DNA of 64,000 nucleotides. Origin: CAVZAB01 sp963773155. GTDB taxonomy: Bacteria > Pseudomonadota > Alphaproteobacteria > Rhizobiales > Beijerinckiaceae. This document shows positions 17,701 to 29,406 of the stretch, in pieces. Position 1 is the stretch's first letter. Each line of letters opens with the position of its first letter. A program made the position numbers and the translations under genes. The notes below the pieces were generated by a model. It made no database searches, had not been told where the DNA came from, and was given only the letters and a program-made list of their open reading frames with translations. The stretch covers positions 27,902-91,901 of the forward strand of contig CAVZAB010000007.1 of assembly GCA_963773155.1 (NCBI GenBank). Direction: 5' to 3'.

Positions 17701-20700
17701 TGAGTTGCCGCTTGTTGATAGGCTAGCAACTAAGTTGGCGCCGCTGCTGAGAGTCACTGTCACGGCATTTGCGATTAGGACACTGTCCTGAGCTCCTGGC
17801 ACGGCGCCGGTGCTCCAATTTGCGGCTGTCTCCCAAGCGCCACTAGTCGAGTTCACCCATTGATCTGTAAAGATTTGACCAGTGTTAACAGTAAAGTTGT
17901 CGGCGGGCGACAACGCAGAGCTCACCCCGGCGGCATTCGTCTCGGTCGCCGCAACGCTATGATTGGCGTTGCTCAAGGCCGTCGTCGGCGTGAACGTCCA
18001 GGAACCGGTGGCGGCAACGGTGACTGCAGGACCCGCCGTAACACCGTCGATGAAAACCGTGACTAGATCTCCGGCTTCGCCGGTGCCACTGATTGCCGGA
18101 GTGGCATTGACGACCGTGCTGCCATTTGTCGGCGCCGTGATTACCGGCGCCGGCGGAGGCGTCGTGCCAGAAGTCGTAATATTACTTCCACTTGCACCAT
18201 CCGCTCGAACGACAAACCCCTGCCCAGCATTGCTGGGTGCGAGCTGCAGCGAGGCAACTTGGGCAGCGCCATTGTAAATGTGCAATATATTTGCGGAGTC
18301 AATGGTAGCTGATGTCGCAGCGATACCGGTGAGATCAATCGTGTCTGCCGAACCAAATCCAATCAGTTTTGCGCCAAAAATCGTTGTATCCACTTCCGCG
18401 CCGGCGATCTTGAGCGTTTCGCCTTTTCCTGGATCTGCATTGTTGTCGAATTGAATTGTTTGGCCTGCGGACACGCTAACCACACTTTGGCCCGCTCCAT
18501 TTTGAACGCTCGCATCAATTACAAGTGTTCCGTTCCCGGAAATCTCCAATGTTCCAGTTCCAGCCAATGACGCGGAAACCTCCAATGCCTGCGAGATTGG
18601 GCCATAGGGTGTAGTTGCAACAATCGATCCATTGTTTGTCAGACTTTGTATGGTGCTGCCAGACGAACTCGTTAAAACTCCCGACCCGCTTATTGAAGCA
18701 CCGAAATCAATAACAATGCCGGCGGCCGTAAAATTCGCACCATTCAACCCAATAGAGCCCGCATCTTCCACGGATTTCGGATCAACAAAATTCGCCGCCG
18801 ACCCGGAATTGAAGCCGTAGTAAAGATTCAGAGCACCAGTCGAGCCTATGTATACCAGGGAGCTTTGGAGCGCTGTACCGCCGGAAGATAAAATCGATGT
18901 TGCGCCAGAAAGAACTATATCTGCATTCAAACTTGTTATAGGTAACGCACTGGTACCGGTAAAGGCAATCTGGCTAGTTCCAGATCCAACGGGATCGACA
19001 AGATCGTAAATCCCGCCGGACAACGATCCGCCACCAACATGGGCCAAATCCAAAGAAAGATTGGCAAATACGTGACCAGCGTCAAGATTACCAATCTGCA
19101 AGGTCCCGCCGTTTTCCGCGCGGAACGTACCAACATTGGTCAAGCTGGCCGCATCGAGGACGAGCGTGGAACCCGCGAAACTAGCGTCGATAGTGCCGCC
19201 AATTTCGTTCCTTACCGACAAAACACCATTGACGCCTATTTGTCCAGAACCGGCAATTTTGTTATCAAAATTGTCCAGGAGAGAATTTGTGCTGTTTGAA
19301 TATATTCTGTTATTGCTTTGGTTGCTTAGCGTCACATTTCCTCCACCATGGAGGGCAACTGTGCCACCGCCACCAACAATCAGATCGGTGAGATTATTGT
19401 TGGTGTTTGCCGACAGTGCGATGATGCCGGCATTATTGATGGTGCTGGTCTGGCCTGGCCCTGCAACTAAGCTTAGTGAGGTTCCGTTAGAAATTGTTAC
19501 GGTGCCAGTGTTGTTTACCGCACTTGCTGTCCCATCTATTGCACCGCCATTGCCAATCGTCTGTATCGTGCCGCTATTGGCGGTCGTCAATGTGCCGCCA
19601 ACAATTGTTGCACCATTCAAGTCTACATGAGCAGTGGAATTGAGCGCCTCGATAGTGCCACCTGACGTCCCGTCAATCACACTATTGATCAACTGGAGAC
19701 CTCCTGACGCAGTGGCCTCAAGAAGACCCTTGTTGACAAACCTGCTTGAGCCGGTGAAATTCTCAATTGCGAGGCCAGCGACTTGATTGGCGTTAATAGT
19801 TGCACCAAATTCATTGGTAACAGACAAGTCGCCGTTACTGAGTATTTGGCCAGCACCCGAAATCGCATTGTTGACATTATCCAGAACGGAATTGGCTGTG
19901 TTTGAATAAATCCGGTTGTTGCTCTCTCCCGTCAGAGTGACGCCGCCCGAACCCGTCAGAGTAACAATTCCGCCAGTTCCGATAATTAAGTCCGTGAAAT
20001 TATTGTTTGAGTTCGCGTTGAGTGCAATTGTCCCAGTATTATTGATGGTGCCCAAAAGGCCCAAACTTGTGCCATTGAGGATCGACAGCACGCCAATGTT
20101 ATTGACGGCACTTGTCGTGCCGTCGAGCGTACTGCCATTATTGACAGTCTGTATGAGTCCTCCATTTACAGTCTCCAGAGTTCCCCCCTTGATAGTCGCG
20201 CTGCTCAAATCGACGTGGGCACCAGAGTTGAGAGCTTCAATTATGCCCCCTGCCGACCCGTCAATCACGCTGCTATCAATTTGCAAGCCACCCGATGCAG
20301 TGGCTTCAAGAAGGCCCTTGTTAGTAAAGGTCGTTGAGCCGGCGAAATTCCTAAGGGCAAGGCCGGACAATTGATTGGCATTGATAATGCCACCGATTTC
20401 GTTCAAGACAGATAGGTCGCCGTTGCTGAGAATCTGTCCAGCGCCCGAAATGTTATTGCTGACGTTGTCAAGGAGCGAGCCTGGCGTGCTCGAGTAAATT
20501 CGGTTGTTGCTCTCATTGCTTAGCGTAATGTTTCCGCCACCATTAATAGTGACGGTGCTGCCTGCACCGACAATCAGATCTGTGAGGTTATTGTTGCTAT
20601 TTGCGCTAAGGGCGATTGTCCCTGAATTGTTAATACCCCCAAGAAGACCAAGATTTGTTGCGTTGTTGACAGTTAACGTTCCGGTAATCGTTACAGCGCC

Positions 20701-23700
20701 CTGTGTGCCGTCGAGAGTATTCCCGTTACTAGTGGTCTGAATGGATCCTCCGTTTCCTGTTGACAGGACACCTCCTTTAATAGTTGCGCCATTGAAATCA
20801 ACGTGTGCGCCCGCAACCAAAGCCTGAATAACACCACCACTTGTGTCATCGATCAGACTGCTAACTATCTGCAACCCACCACTATTTGTTGCTTCGAGTA
20901 CCCCACTGTTAGAGAATGGCAGCGCGTTGCTGAAATTAGCGAGTGACAATCCGGTCAAATTATTGGCGTTAATAATTCCGCCTGCAGCATTGACGACCGA
21001 TAGGGCACCGTTACTGAAAATCAGCCCCGAGCCAGAAATCGTATTGTTGAGATTGTTAAGCACAGAATTCGGAGTGTTTGAGTATATCCGGTTGTTGCTC
21101 TCGCTGCTCATCGTTACGCTGCCACCACCGAGCAATGTAACGGTGCCGCCAACTCCGATAATCAAATCCGTAAGGTTATTGTTGGCATTGGCGCTGAGCG
21201 CGATGGCTCCGGTATTGTTGACGGTGCCAATTAGATTCAAATTTGTGGCATTGCTGATTGTAATCGTACCGACATTGTTCACAGCGCCGGTCGTACCATC
21301 AAGGATGTTGCCATTCGTCACGGTTTGAATGACACCGCCGTTGCCTGTCTTTAGAGTGCCGGCTTTGATCGTTGCGTTGTTTAGGTCGACGTGGGATCCC
21401 GCAATAAGGGCCTGGATCGTGCCTCCTCCGGAGCCATCAATAATGCTGCTGATGATCTGAAGACCACCCGCGGCTGTGGCCTCAAGTGTGCCGCTATTAG
21501 AGAATCTCGTGGAGCTATTGAAACTGCTTAGCGAGAGGCCAATCGTCTGGTTGGCATTGATAATTCCGCCGACCTCATTTGTTACAGATAGGTTGCCATT
21601 GCTGAATATCTGACCAGCACCCGAAATCGTATTATCGATGTTATCAAGAATTGAATTTGGCGTATTTGAATAGATTCGGTTGTTGGTCTCGTTACTTAAC
21701 GTCACATTGCCACCGCCGCCAAGTGCGATCGTCCCGCCGGCACCTACAATGAGATCCGTAAGATTGTTGTTGCTATCGGCAGCAAGCTGAATCGCTCCAC
21801 TATTAAGGATCGCGTTAGATTGGGACGGGACTTCCAGCGATATTGAATGCCGAACCATTGTTTATAGTTATCGTAGCTGAATTTGAAAGGCCCGTAGCAA
21901 CACTAAGTGTTCCACCCGTTACGTTGAGCGTGGTCCCAAGCGCAATTGCTATAGTGTTTGCAACGCCGCCCCCACTGTTGGTGACGCTGCTGTTTGGCCC
22001 AATAATAACATCATCGCCAGCTCCCGGAACGCCTACCGGACTCCAGTTCGCGGCCGTAGTCCAGGCGCCGTTGAGCGGTCCGACCCAAGTCTTCTGTGTC
22101 GTATTTATGTTGAACGTATCGGCCGCCGAGGTGAGGGAAAGGGTTCCAGCCGCATTCTTTTCGGTCGCCGTGACGCTGTGACTGGCGTTACTCAGAGCGG
22201 TCGTCGGCGTAAAGCTCCAAGTGCCGTTGGCAGCGACCGTAACCGCCGGTCCCGCCGCGACCCCGTCGATCAACACCGTAACCAGATCGCCTACCTCGCC
22301 CGTTCCGCTGATCGTCGGAGTGCCCGTTGCAATGGTTGACCCGTTGGTTGGCGCCGTAATTACCGGGGCGGGTGGTGTCGCAGTGTTGACTGTGAACGTG
22401 TCGGTTGCCGAAGCCACAGAACTCGTTCCGGCAGCGTTCGTTTCGGTCGCCGTGACGCTGTGACCGGCGTTACTCAGTGCTGTCGTCGGCGTAAAGCTCC
22501 AGGTGCCGTTGGCGGCAACCGTGACCGCCGGTCCCGCGGTCGCCCCGTCGATCAACACCGTAACAAGGTCACCAGCTTCGCCGGTGCCGCTGATCGTCGG
22601 AGTGGCATTGGCGATCGTGCTGCCGTTTGTTGGCGCCGCAATCACTGGGGCCGGCGGCGTCGCAGTATTGACTGTGAACGTGTCGGTTGCCGAAGCCACG
22701 GAACTCGTTCCGGCGGCATTCACCTCCGTTGCGCTGACACTGTGGCTCGCATTGCTGAGAGCGGTCGCCGGCGTGAAGGTCCAAGTGCCGTTGGCGGCAA
22801 CCGTTACCGCCGGTCCCGCCGCGACCCCGTCGATCAACACCGTAACCAGATCGCCGACCTCGCCCGTTCCGCTGATTGTCGGAGTGCCCGTTGCTATAGT
22901 CGACCCGTTGGCCGGCGCCGCAATCACCGGAGCCGGCGGGGTGGTGCTGTTGACCGTGAACGTGTCGGTTGCCGAAGCCACAGAACTCGTTCCGGCAGCA
23001 TTCACCTCCGTTGCGCTGACACTATGGCTCGCATTGCTGAGTGCGGTCGTCGGCGTGAAGCTCCAGGTGCCGTTGGCAGCGACCGTGACCGCCGTTCCCG
23101 CCGCGACCCCGTCGATGAGGACGGTGACCAAGTCACCAGCCTCGCCGGTGCCGCTGATCGTCGGAGTGCCCGTTGCAATAGTCGACCCGTTGGCCGGCGC
23201 CGCAATCACCGGAGCCGGCGGCGTCGCAGTGTTGACCGTGAACGTGTCGGTTGCCGAAGCCACGGAGCTGGTTCCGGCCGCGTTCACCTCGGTTGCGGTG
23301 ACGCTATGGCTCGCATTGCTGAGAGCGGTCGTCGGCGTGAAGGTCCAGGTGCCGTTGGCGGCGACCGTAACCGCCGGTCCCGCCGCGACCCCGTCGATGA
23401 GGACGGTGACCAGGTCGCCCGCCTCGCCCGTCCCGCTGATCGTCGGAGTGCCCGTTGCAATGGTCGACCCGTTGGCCGGCGCCGTAATCACTGGGGCCGG
23501 CGGCGTGGTGCTGTTGACCGTGAACGTGTCGGTAGCCGAAGCCACGAGCTTGTTCCGGCCGCGTTCACTCGGTCGCCGTGACGCTATGACTGGCGTTACT
23601 CAGTCCGGTCGTCGGCGTGAAGCTCCAGGTGCCGTTGGCAGCGACCGTGACCGCCGGTCCCGCCGCGACCCCGTCGATCAGCACCGTAACCAGATCGCCG

Positions 23701-26700
23701 ACCTCGCCGGTGCCGCTGATTGTCGGAGTGCCCGTTGCGATCGTCGACCCGTTGGCCGGCGCCGCAATCACCGGAGCCGGCGGGGTGGTGCTGTTGACCG
23801 TGAACGTGTCGGTTGCCGAAGCCACAGAACTTGTTCCGGCAGCATTCACCTCCGTTGCGCTGACACTATGGCTCGCATTGCTGAGAGCGGTCGTCGGCGT
23901 GAAGGTCCAAGTGCCGTTGGCGGCAACCGTTACCGCCGGTCCCGCCGCGACCCCGTCGATCAACACCGTAACCAGATCGCCGGCCTCGCCCGTCCCGCTG
24001 ATCGTCGGAGTGCCCGTTGCTATAGTCGACCCGTTGGCCGGCGCCGCAATCACCGGAGCCGGCGGCGTGGTGCTGTTGACCGTGAACGTGTCGGTTGCCG
24101 AAGCCACGGAGCTCGTTCCGGCCGCATTCACCTCGGTTGCGGTGACGCTATGACTGGCGTTACTCAGTGCGGTCGTCGGCGTGAAGCTCCAGGTGCCGTT
24201 GGCGGCGACCGTGACCGCCGGTCCCGCGGCGACCCCGTCGATCAGGACGGTAACCAGATCACCCGCCTCGCCCGTGCCGCTGATCGTCGGAGTGCCCGTT
24301 GCAATGGTCGACCCGTTGGCCGGCGCCGCAATCACCGGGGCCGGCGGTGTCGCAGCTGTTGACCGTGAAGGTGTCGGCAGTCGAAGCCAGCGGAGCTTGT
24401 TCCGGCCGCGTTCACCTCGGTTGCGGTGACGCTATGACTCGGCGTTACTCAGTCCGGTCGTCGGCGTGAAGCTCCAAGTGCCGTTGGCGGCAACCGTTAC
24501 CGCCGGTCCCGCCGCGACCCCGTCGATGAGGACGGTGACCAAGTCACCCGCCTCGCCGGTGCCGCTGATCGTCGGAGTGGCATTGGCGATCGTGCTGCCG
24601 TTGGCCGGCGCCGCAATCACCGGGGCCGGCGGTGTCGCAGTGTTGACCGTGAACGTGTCGGTTGCCGAAGCCATGGAGCTCGTTCCGGCGGCGTTCACCT
24701 CTGTTGCGGTGACACTATGGCTCGCATTGCTGAGAGCGGTCGTCGGCGTGAAGGTCCAGGTGCCGTTGGCGGCGACCGTAACCGCCGGTCCCGCGGCCGA
24801 CCCCGTCGATGAGGACGGTGACCAAGTCACCAGCTTCGCCGGTGCCGCTGATCGTCGGAGTGCCCGTTGCAATGGTCGACCCGTTGGCCGGCGCCGCAAT
24901 CACCGGAGCCGGCGGGGTGGTGCTGTTGACCGTGAACGTGTCGGTTGCCGAAGCCACAGAACTCGTTCCGGCAGCATTCACCTCCGTTGCGCTGACACTA
25001 TGGCTCGCATTGCTGAGAGCGGTCGTCGGCGTGAAGCTCCAGGTGCCGTTGGCGGCAACCGTTACCGCCGGTCCCGCGGCGGCCCCGTCGATGAGGACGG
25101 TGACCAGATCGCCCGCCTCGCCGGTGCCGCTGATCGTCGGAGTGCCCGTTGCAATGGTCGACCCGTTGGCCGGCGCCGCAATCACCGGAGCCGGCGGCGT
25201 GGTGCTGTTGACCGTGAACGTGTCGGTTGCCGAAGCCACGGAGCTCGTTCCGGCCGCGTTCACCTCGGTTGCGGTGACGCTATGACTGGCGTTACTCAGT
25301 CCGGTCGTCGGCGTGAAGGTCCAGGTGCCGTTGGCGGCAACCGTAACCGCCGGTCCCGCCGCGACCCCGTCGATGAGGACGGTGACCAAGTCACCCGCCT
25401 CGCCGGTGCCGCTGATCGTCGGAGTGCCCGTTGGCGATGGTGACGCCGTTGGCCGGCGCCGCAATCACCGGGGCCGGCGGTGTCGCAGTATTGACCGTGA
25501 AGGTGTCGGCGGCCGAAGCCGTGGAGCTCGTTCCGGCGGCATTCACCTCTGTTGCGCTGACACTATGGCTCGCATTGCTGAGAGCGGTCGCCGGCGTGAA
25601 GCTCCAGGTGCCGTTGGCGGCAACCGTTACCGCCGGTCCCGCCGCGACCCCGTCGATGAGGACGGTGACCAGAGTCACCCGCCTCGCCCGTCCCGCTGAT
25701 CGTCGGAGTGCCCGTTGCAATGGTCGACCCGTTGGCCGGCGCCGCAATCGCCGGGGCCGGCGGCGTGGTGCTGTTGACCGTGAAGGTGTCGGTTGCCGAA
25801 GCCATGGAGCTCGTTCCGGCGGCATTCACCTCTGTTGCGCGTGACACTATGGCTCGCATTGCTGAGAGCGGTCGTCGGCGTGAAGGTCCAAGTGCCGTTG
25901 GCGGCAACCGTAACCGCCGGTCCCGCCGCGACCCCGTCGATGAGGACGGTGACCAGATCGCCGGCCTCGCCGGTGCCGCTGATCGTCGGAGTGCCCGTTG
26001 CAATGGTCGACCCGTTGGCCGGCGCCGCAATCACCGGAGCCGGCGGCGTGGTGCTGTTGACCGTGAACGTGTCGGTTGCCGAAGCCATAGAACTCGTTCC
26101 GGCAGCATTCACCTCCGTTGCGCTGACACTATGGCTCGCATTGCTGAGAGCGGTCGTCGGCGTGAAGCTCCAGGTGCCGTTGGCAGCGACCGTGACCGCC
26201 GGTCCCGCGGCGGCCCCGTCGATAAGGACGGTGACCAGATCGCCGCCTCGCCCGTGCCGCTGATCGTCGGAGTGCCCGTTGCAATAGTCGACCCGTTGGC
26301 CGGCGCCGCAATCACCGGAGCCGGCGGCGTGGTGCTGTTGACCGTGAACGTGTCGGTTGCCGAAGCCATGGAGCTCGTTCCGGCCGCGTTCACCTCGGTT
26401 GCGCGTGACGCTATGACTCGCGTTACTCAGTGCGGTCGTCGGCGTGAAGGTCCAGGTGCCGTTGGCGGCGACCGTAACCGCCGGTCCCGCGGCCGACCCC
26501 GTCGATGAGGACGGTGACCAAGTCACCAGCCTCGCCGGTGCCGCTGATCGTCGGAGTGCCCGTTGCAATGGTCGACCCGTTGGCCGGCGCCGTGATCGCC
26601 GGGGCGGGTGGTGTCGCGGTGTTGACCGTGAAGGTGTCGGCGGCCGAAGCCAGTGGAGCTTGTTCCGGCCGCGTTCACCTCGGTTGCGGTGACGCTATGA

Positions 26701-29148
26701 CCGGCGTTACTCAGTCCGGTCGTCGGCGTGAAGGTCCAAGTGCCGTTGGCGGCAACCGTTACCGCCGGTCCCGCCGCGACCCCGTCGATGAGGACGGTGA
26801 CCAAGTCACCCGCCTCGCCCGTCCCGCTGATCGTCGGAGTGGCATTGGCGATCGTGCTGCCGTTTGTTGGCGCCGCAATCACCGGGGCCGGCGGTGTCGC
26901 AGTGTTGACCGTGAACGTGTCGGTTGCCGAAGCCACGGAGCTGGTTCCGGCCGCGTTTACCTCGGTTGCGGTGACGCTATGGCTCGCATTGCTGAGAGCG
27001 GTCGTCGGCGTGAAGGTCCAGGTGCCGTTGGCGGCGACCGTAACCGCCGGTCCCGCCGCGACCCCGTCGATGAGGACGGTGACCAAGTCACCAGCTTCGC
27101 CGGTGCCGCTGATCGTCGGAGTGCCCGTTGCAATGGTCGACCCGTTGGCCGGCGCCGCAATCACCGGAGCCGGCGGGGTGGTGCTGTTGACCGTGAACGT
27201 GTCGGTAGCCGAAGCCGACGGAGCTCGTTCCGGCAGCATTCACCTCCGTTGCGCTGACACTATGGCTCGCATTGCTGAGTGCGGTCGTCGGCGTGAAGCT
27301 CCAGGTGCCGTTGGCAGCGACCGTGACCGCCGGTCCCGCCGCGACCCCGTCGATGAGGACGGTGACCAGGTCACCAGCCTCGCCGGTGCCGCTGATCGTC
27401 GGAGTGCCCGTTGCTATAGTCGACCCGTTGGCCGGCGCCGCAATCACCGGAGCCGGCGGGGTGGTGCTGTTGACCGTGAACGTGTCGGTTGCCGAAGCCG
27501 TGGAGCTCGTTCCGGCAGCATTCACCTCCGTTGCGCTGACACTATGGCTCGCATTGCTGAGACCGGTCGTCGGCGTGAAGCTCCAGGTGCCGTTGGCGGC
27601 GACCGTGACCGCCGGTCCCGCCGCGACCCCGTCGATGAGGACGGTGACCAAGTCACCAGCTTCGCCGGTACCGCTGATCGTCGGGGTGCCTGTTGCAATG
27701 GTCGACCCGTTGGCCGGCGCCGCAATCACTGGGGCCGGCGGCGTCGCAGTATGAGCGTTACTCGTTACTGCCGATGGGCTGCTCGTAATGTTCGGAACGA
27801 GGTTGACAAGCTGCGACGCAGTTGTGGCACTGGCGGGCGTTCCCGCCAACGACGCTAATGTGCTCACTGATTGTACCAAATCTATACTTACCGAGGCGAC
27901 AACCTGGCTTCCAGAAGCGATTCCGATCTGAAATCCGGTCTGCGTGTCACCTGGAGGCGTCGGCGAACCGCCCCCTGACGCCGTTGGGCCACCACCGCCG
28001 CCTCCACCACCGGTGTCGCCCCCGGGTGTCCCGCTCGGAGCCCCCTTCTGCCCTCCCTGACCACCATCACCGGGCCCGGGCCCAGGGCCACCTTGCTGCC
28101 CATTGCCTCCGGGATTGCCGTCATTCTGTTGAGGCGGAGATTCCGGTTGCGTCGGCGGCTGCTGCGGCGGGTTCGGCTGTTGCAACTGCGGCGCATTTTG
28201 TTGGTTCGTCTGCTGGCCCAGCGAAAAAACCTGAAATACTTCGCGAGAAGCCTGGTCGTCGATCGCAATATTGGCGGATAGGGTTTCGATCACCGGCGGC
28301 TGACCGGCCGAAGCCACGGAAATACTGACCGCTTGCCCGGGAACCGATACCGTCGCAACAACCGCGCCGCTGCCCTTATCAATAACGACGAATTCACCGA
28401 TCCGTCCGTCCGGCTCCCGCAAAATGTGATAGACACCCCGGACGGTGCCATCTTGCGATGTCAGCTCCACCAAAACCGCAGTGCCGCGAATGCCAAGCGT
28501 CGCGGCCGGCGTGTCAACCTTCATGTCGCCCGTATGTGCGACCTGTCCCGCTACAAAGCTGATCGTGCCTTGGATCAGACTGACAAATTCAGAATTGGCC
28601 GAACCATTGGGATCATAGACGATCTCGCTCAGCACCATTCTGGCATTGGCGGTAAGATTGAAAGCTGTTCCGTCGATCAAACTGATGCCGAGCGTCGAGG
28701 CGCGGCCCGTTTGGACGACGTCGCCTTGGAGCAATACTTCGCCAACATTCAGTTGGATCGAGACGCCATTGCGCACAACATTGCAAATACCGGCGACCTT
28801 CTCCACGTGACCAATGGCGGCCGCATTGCCCTGGCCTTGGCCCGCCTGAGCATAGGCGCCGGGATCTTCTGGCCCGGCCAGAGCCTCAACCACTTTGCCC
28901 GAAATCGTCGCACCGTTGGGACTGGCCAATGCGGCACGGCGGTCGGTACTAAAATAATTGTCGACTACCAGCTTGTTTCCGAATTCCCCGGTGATTTCAA
29001 GATCGTGGCCGACGCGATGATATTGGCCGGAGAAAAGTAGATGTCTGTCAGCTATGATAAGCGTATCGGCGTCGTTGCTAAGGTGCTGAATCCGAGATTC
29101 AAGCTCAAGGAGCCCCCCCACCTCGCTCAAAGGCAAAGATGTCGTCAT
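14761..29148 (-). CDS. Giant FecR-domain/Ig-like/beta-helix repeat protein, putative type I-secreted adhesin (several apparent frameshifts)
   Basis: One gene of about 14.4 kb (about 4,790 residues) broken only by single-base indels. From the N-terminus: a FecR domain (about 120-250, with DTPAATLGIRGTAVLVEL); a Pro/Gln- then Gly-rich linker; 20 tandem Ig-like repeats of 94 residues (each with PTISGTGEAGDLVTVLIDG); a WxxAANWSPVGVPGAGDDV cap; 196-residue Asn/Gly-rich beta-helix repeats; one detached Ig-like repeat with a second cap; 232-residue near-identical repeats; and an acidic C-terminus of about 180 residues ending HLKMGGLHAI. No signal peptide, RTX nonapeptide or autotransporter barrel is visible, so export through the adjacent type I system is inferred. 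ATG 29148 was preferred to a TTG at 29163. Frame changes lie near 21.83, 23.55, 24.35-24.44, 24.80, 25.43, 25.67, 25.84, 26.24, 26.40, 26.49, 26.65 and 27.22 kb. Both ends are intact. Confidence 0.8.
15735..17565 (-). repeat. Near-identical 696-bp direct repeats (about 2.6 copies)
   Basis: Copies start at about 15735, 16431 and 17127 and differ at only a few bases (for example an A/G change near 16279/16975). The unit encodes 232 residues rich in Gly, Thr and Ser, including NGSGTLTASGQSTFSGGLES. The period is an exact multiple of three, and reading frame is kept throughout. Near identity at nucleotide level points to recent duplication or gene conversion. Confidence 0.9.
17875..18165 (-). repeat. 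Detached single Ig-like repeat
   Basis: Encodes PVITAPTNGSTVVNATPAIS and a following GTGEAGDLVTVFIDGVTAGP stretch, clearly the same Ig-like unit as the main array but diverged and about 4 kb away from it. It is followed by a WxxAANWSTGAVPGAQDSV cap like the one after the main array. Confidence 0.85.
19120..21830 (-). repeat. 588-bp beta-helix-type tandem repeats (about 4.6 copies)
   Basis: The conserved NNLTDLIVG coding site recurs at about 21755, 21167, 20579, 19991 and 19385. Spacing is exactly 588 bp three times, then 606 bp where a copy carries six extra residues (VAGPGQ-type insertion). Units of 196 residues are Asn/Gly/Ser/Thr rich (ESNNRIYSNTPNS, GLLEATASGGLQI). Copies are diverged, unlike the 696-bp repeats. 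Base composition is close to half GC by eye, lower than the flanks. Confidence 0.85.
22098..27748 (-). repeat. Tandem array of 20 Ig-like repeats, 282 bp each
   Basis: The codons for LVTVLIDG recur at about 22262, 22544, 22826, 23108, 23390 and so on to 27631, a period of 282 bp (94 residues) and 20 copies. Units are GC-rich and differ by a few bases, with patchwork variants such as ATGTPTIS/NATPTIS and TFTPTTAL/SFTPTTGL shuffled between copies, as expected from recombination. From about 23.5 to 27.2 kb many copies carry one-base insertions or deletions at differing places. Confidence 0.95.
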
Positions 29149-29211
29149 TATGCATTCCAGCAATGCCGCACGTTAACCTATCATTAGGATTTTTAGACGC
29201 GCAAGAGTTGA

Positions 29212-29406
29212 GTGGAAAAAAGTCATCAAAAAGAATTGGTTAATTCGAACCTGTTGGCCGTCACTCGATCGATACTGGTTGTGATTTTGATGGGGCTCGC
29301 CGGTGCTTTGGGTAAAGCGGTTCACGTTGGCTGGGGGCAAAGCCATAAACCCGTCGGTTTGACGCCACCGAAAAAGTTACCGATGCAACGGGACTCGCAA
29401 TCATGA
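29212..29406 (+). CDS. Possible small membrane peptide upstream of the protease gene
   Basis: A 64-codon frame from GTG 29212 whose stop overlaps the protease ATG by 4 bases (ATGA). It encodes one hydrophobic segment (LLAVTRSILVVILMGLAGAL) and a basic C-terminus. The overlap hints at coupled translation, but the ribosome-binding site is weak and I recognise no family. It could simply be part of the leader. Confidence 0.3.
   Translation: MEKSHQKELVNSNLLAVTRSILVVILMGLAGALGKAVHVGWGQSHKPVGLTPPKKLPMQRDSQS

Noticed and set aside
14761..21858. A separate gene starting at ATG 21858
   Set aside because: There is no ribosome-binding site, and the sequence before it is the continuation of the same protein with one surplus base near 21833 (CCCG where CCG keeps frame).
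22098..27748. CRISPR array
   Set aside because: The repeat is 282 bp, coding, and has no unique spacers of constant size.
22221..27858. Long plus-strand open frames (up to about 620 codons) across the Ig-like array
   Set aside because: They are antisense shadows of the 282-bp repeats: a period divisible by three and GC-rich codons keep the opposite strand open. The encoded sequences are low complexity without recognisable domains.
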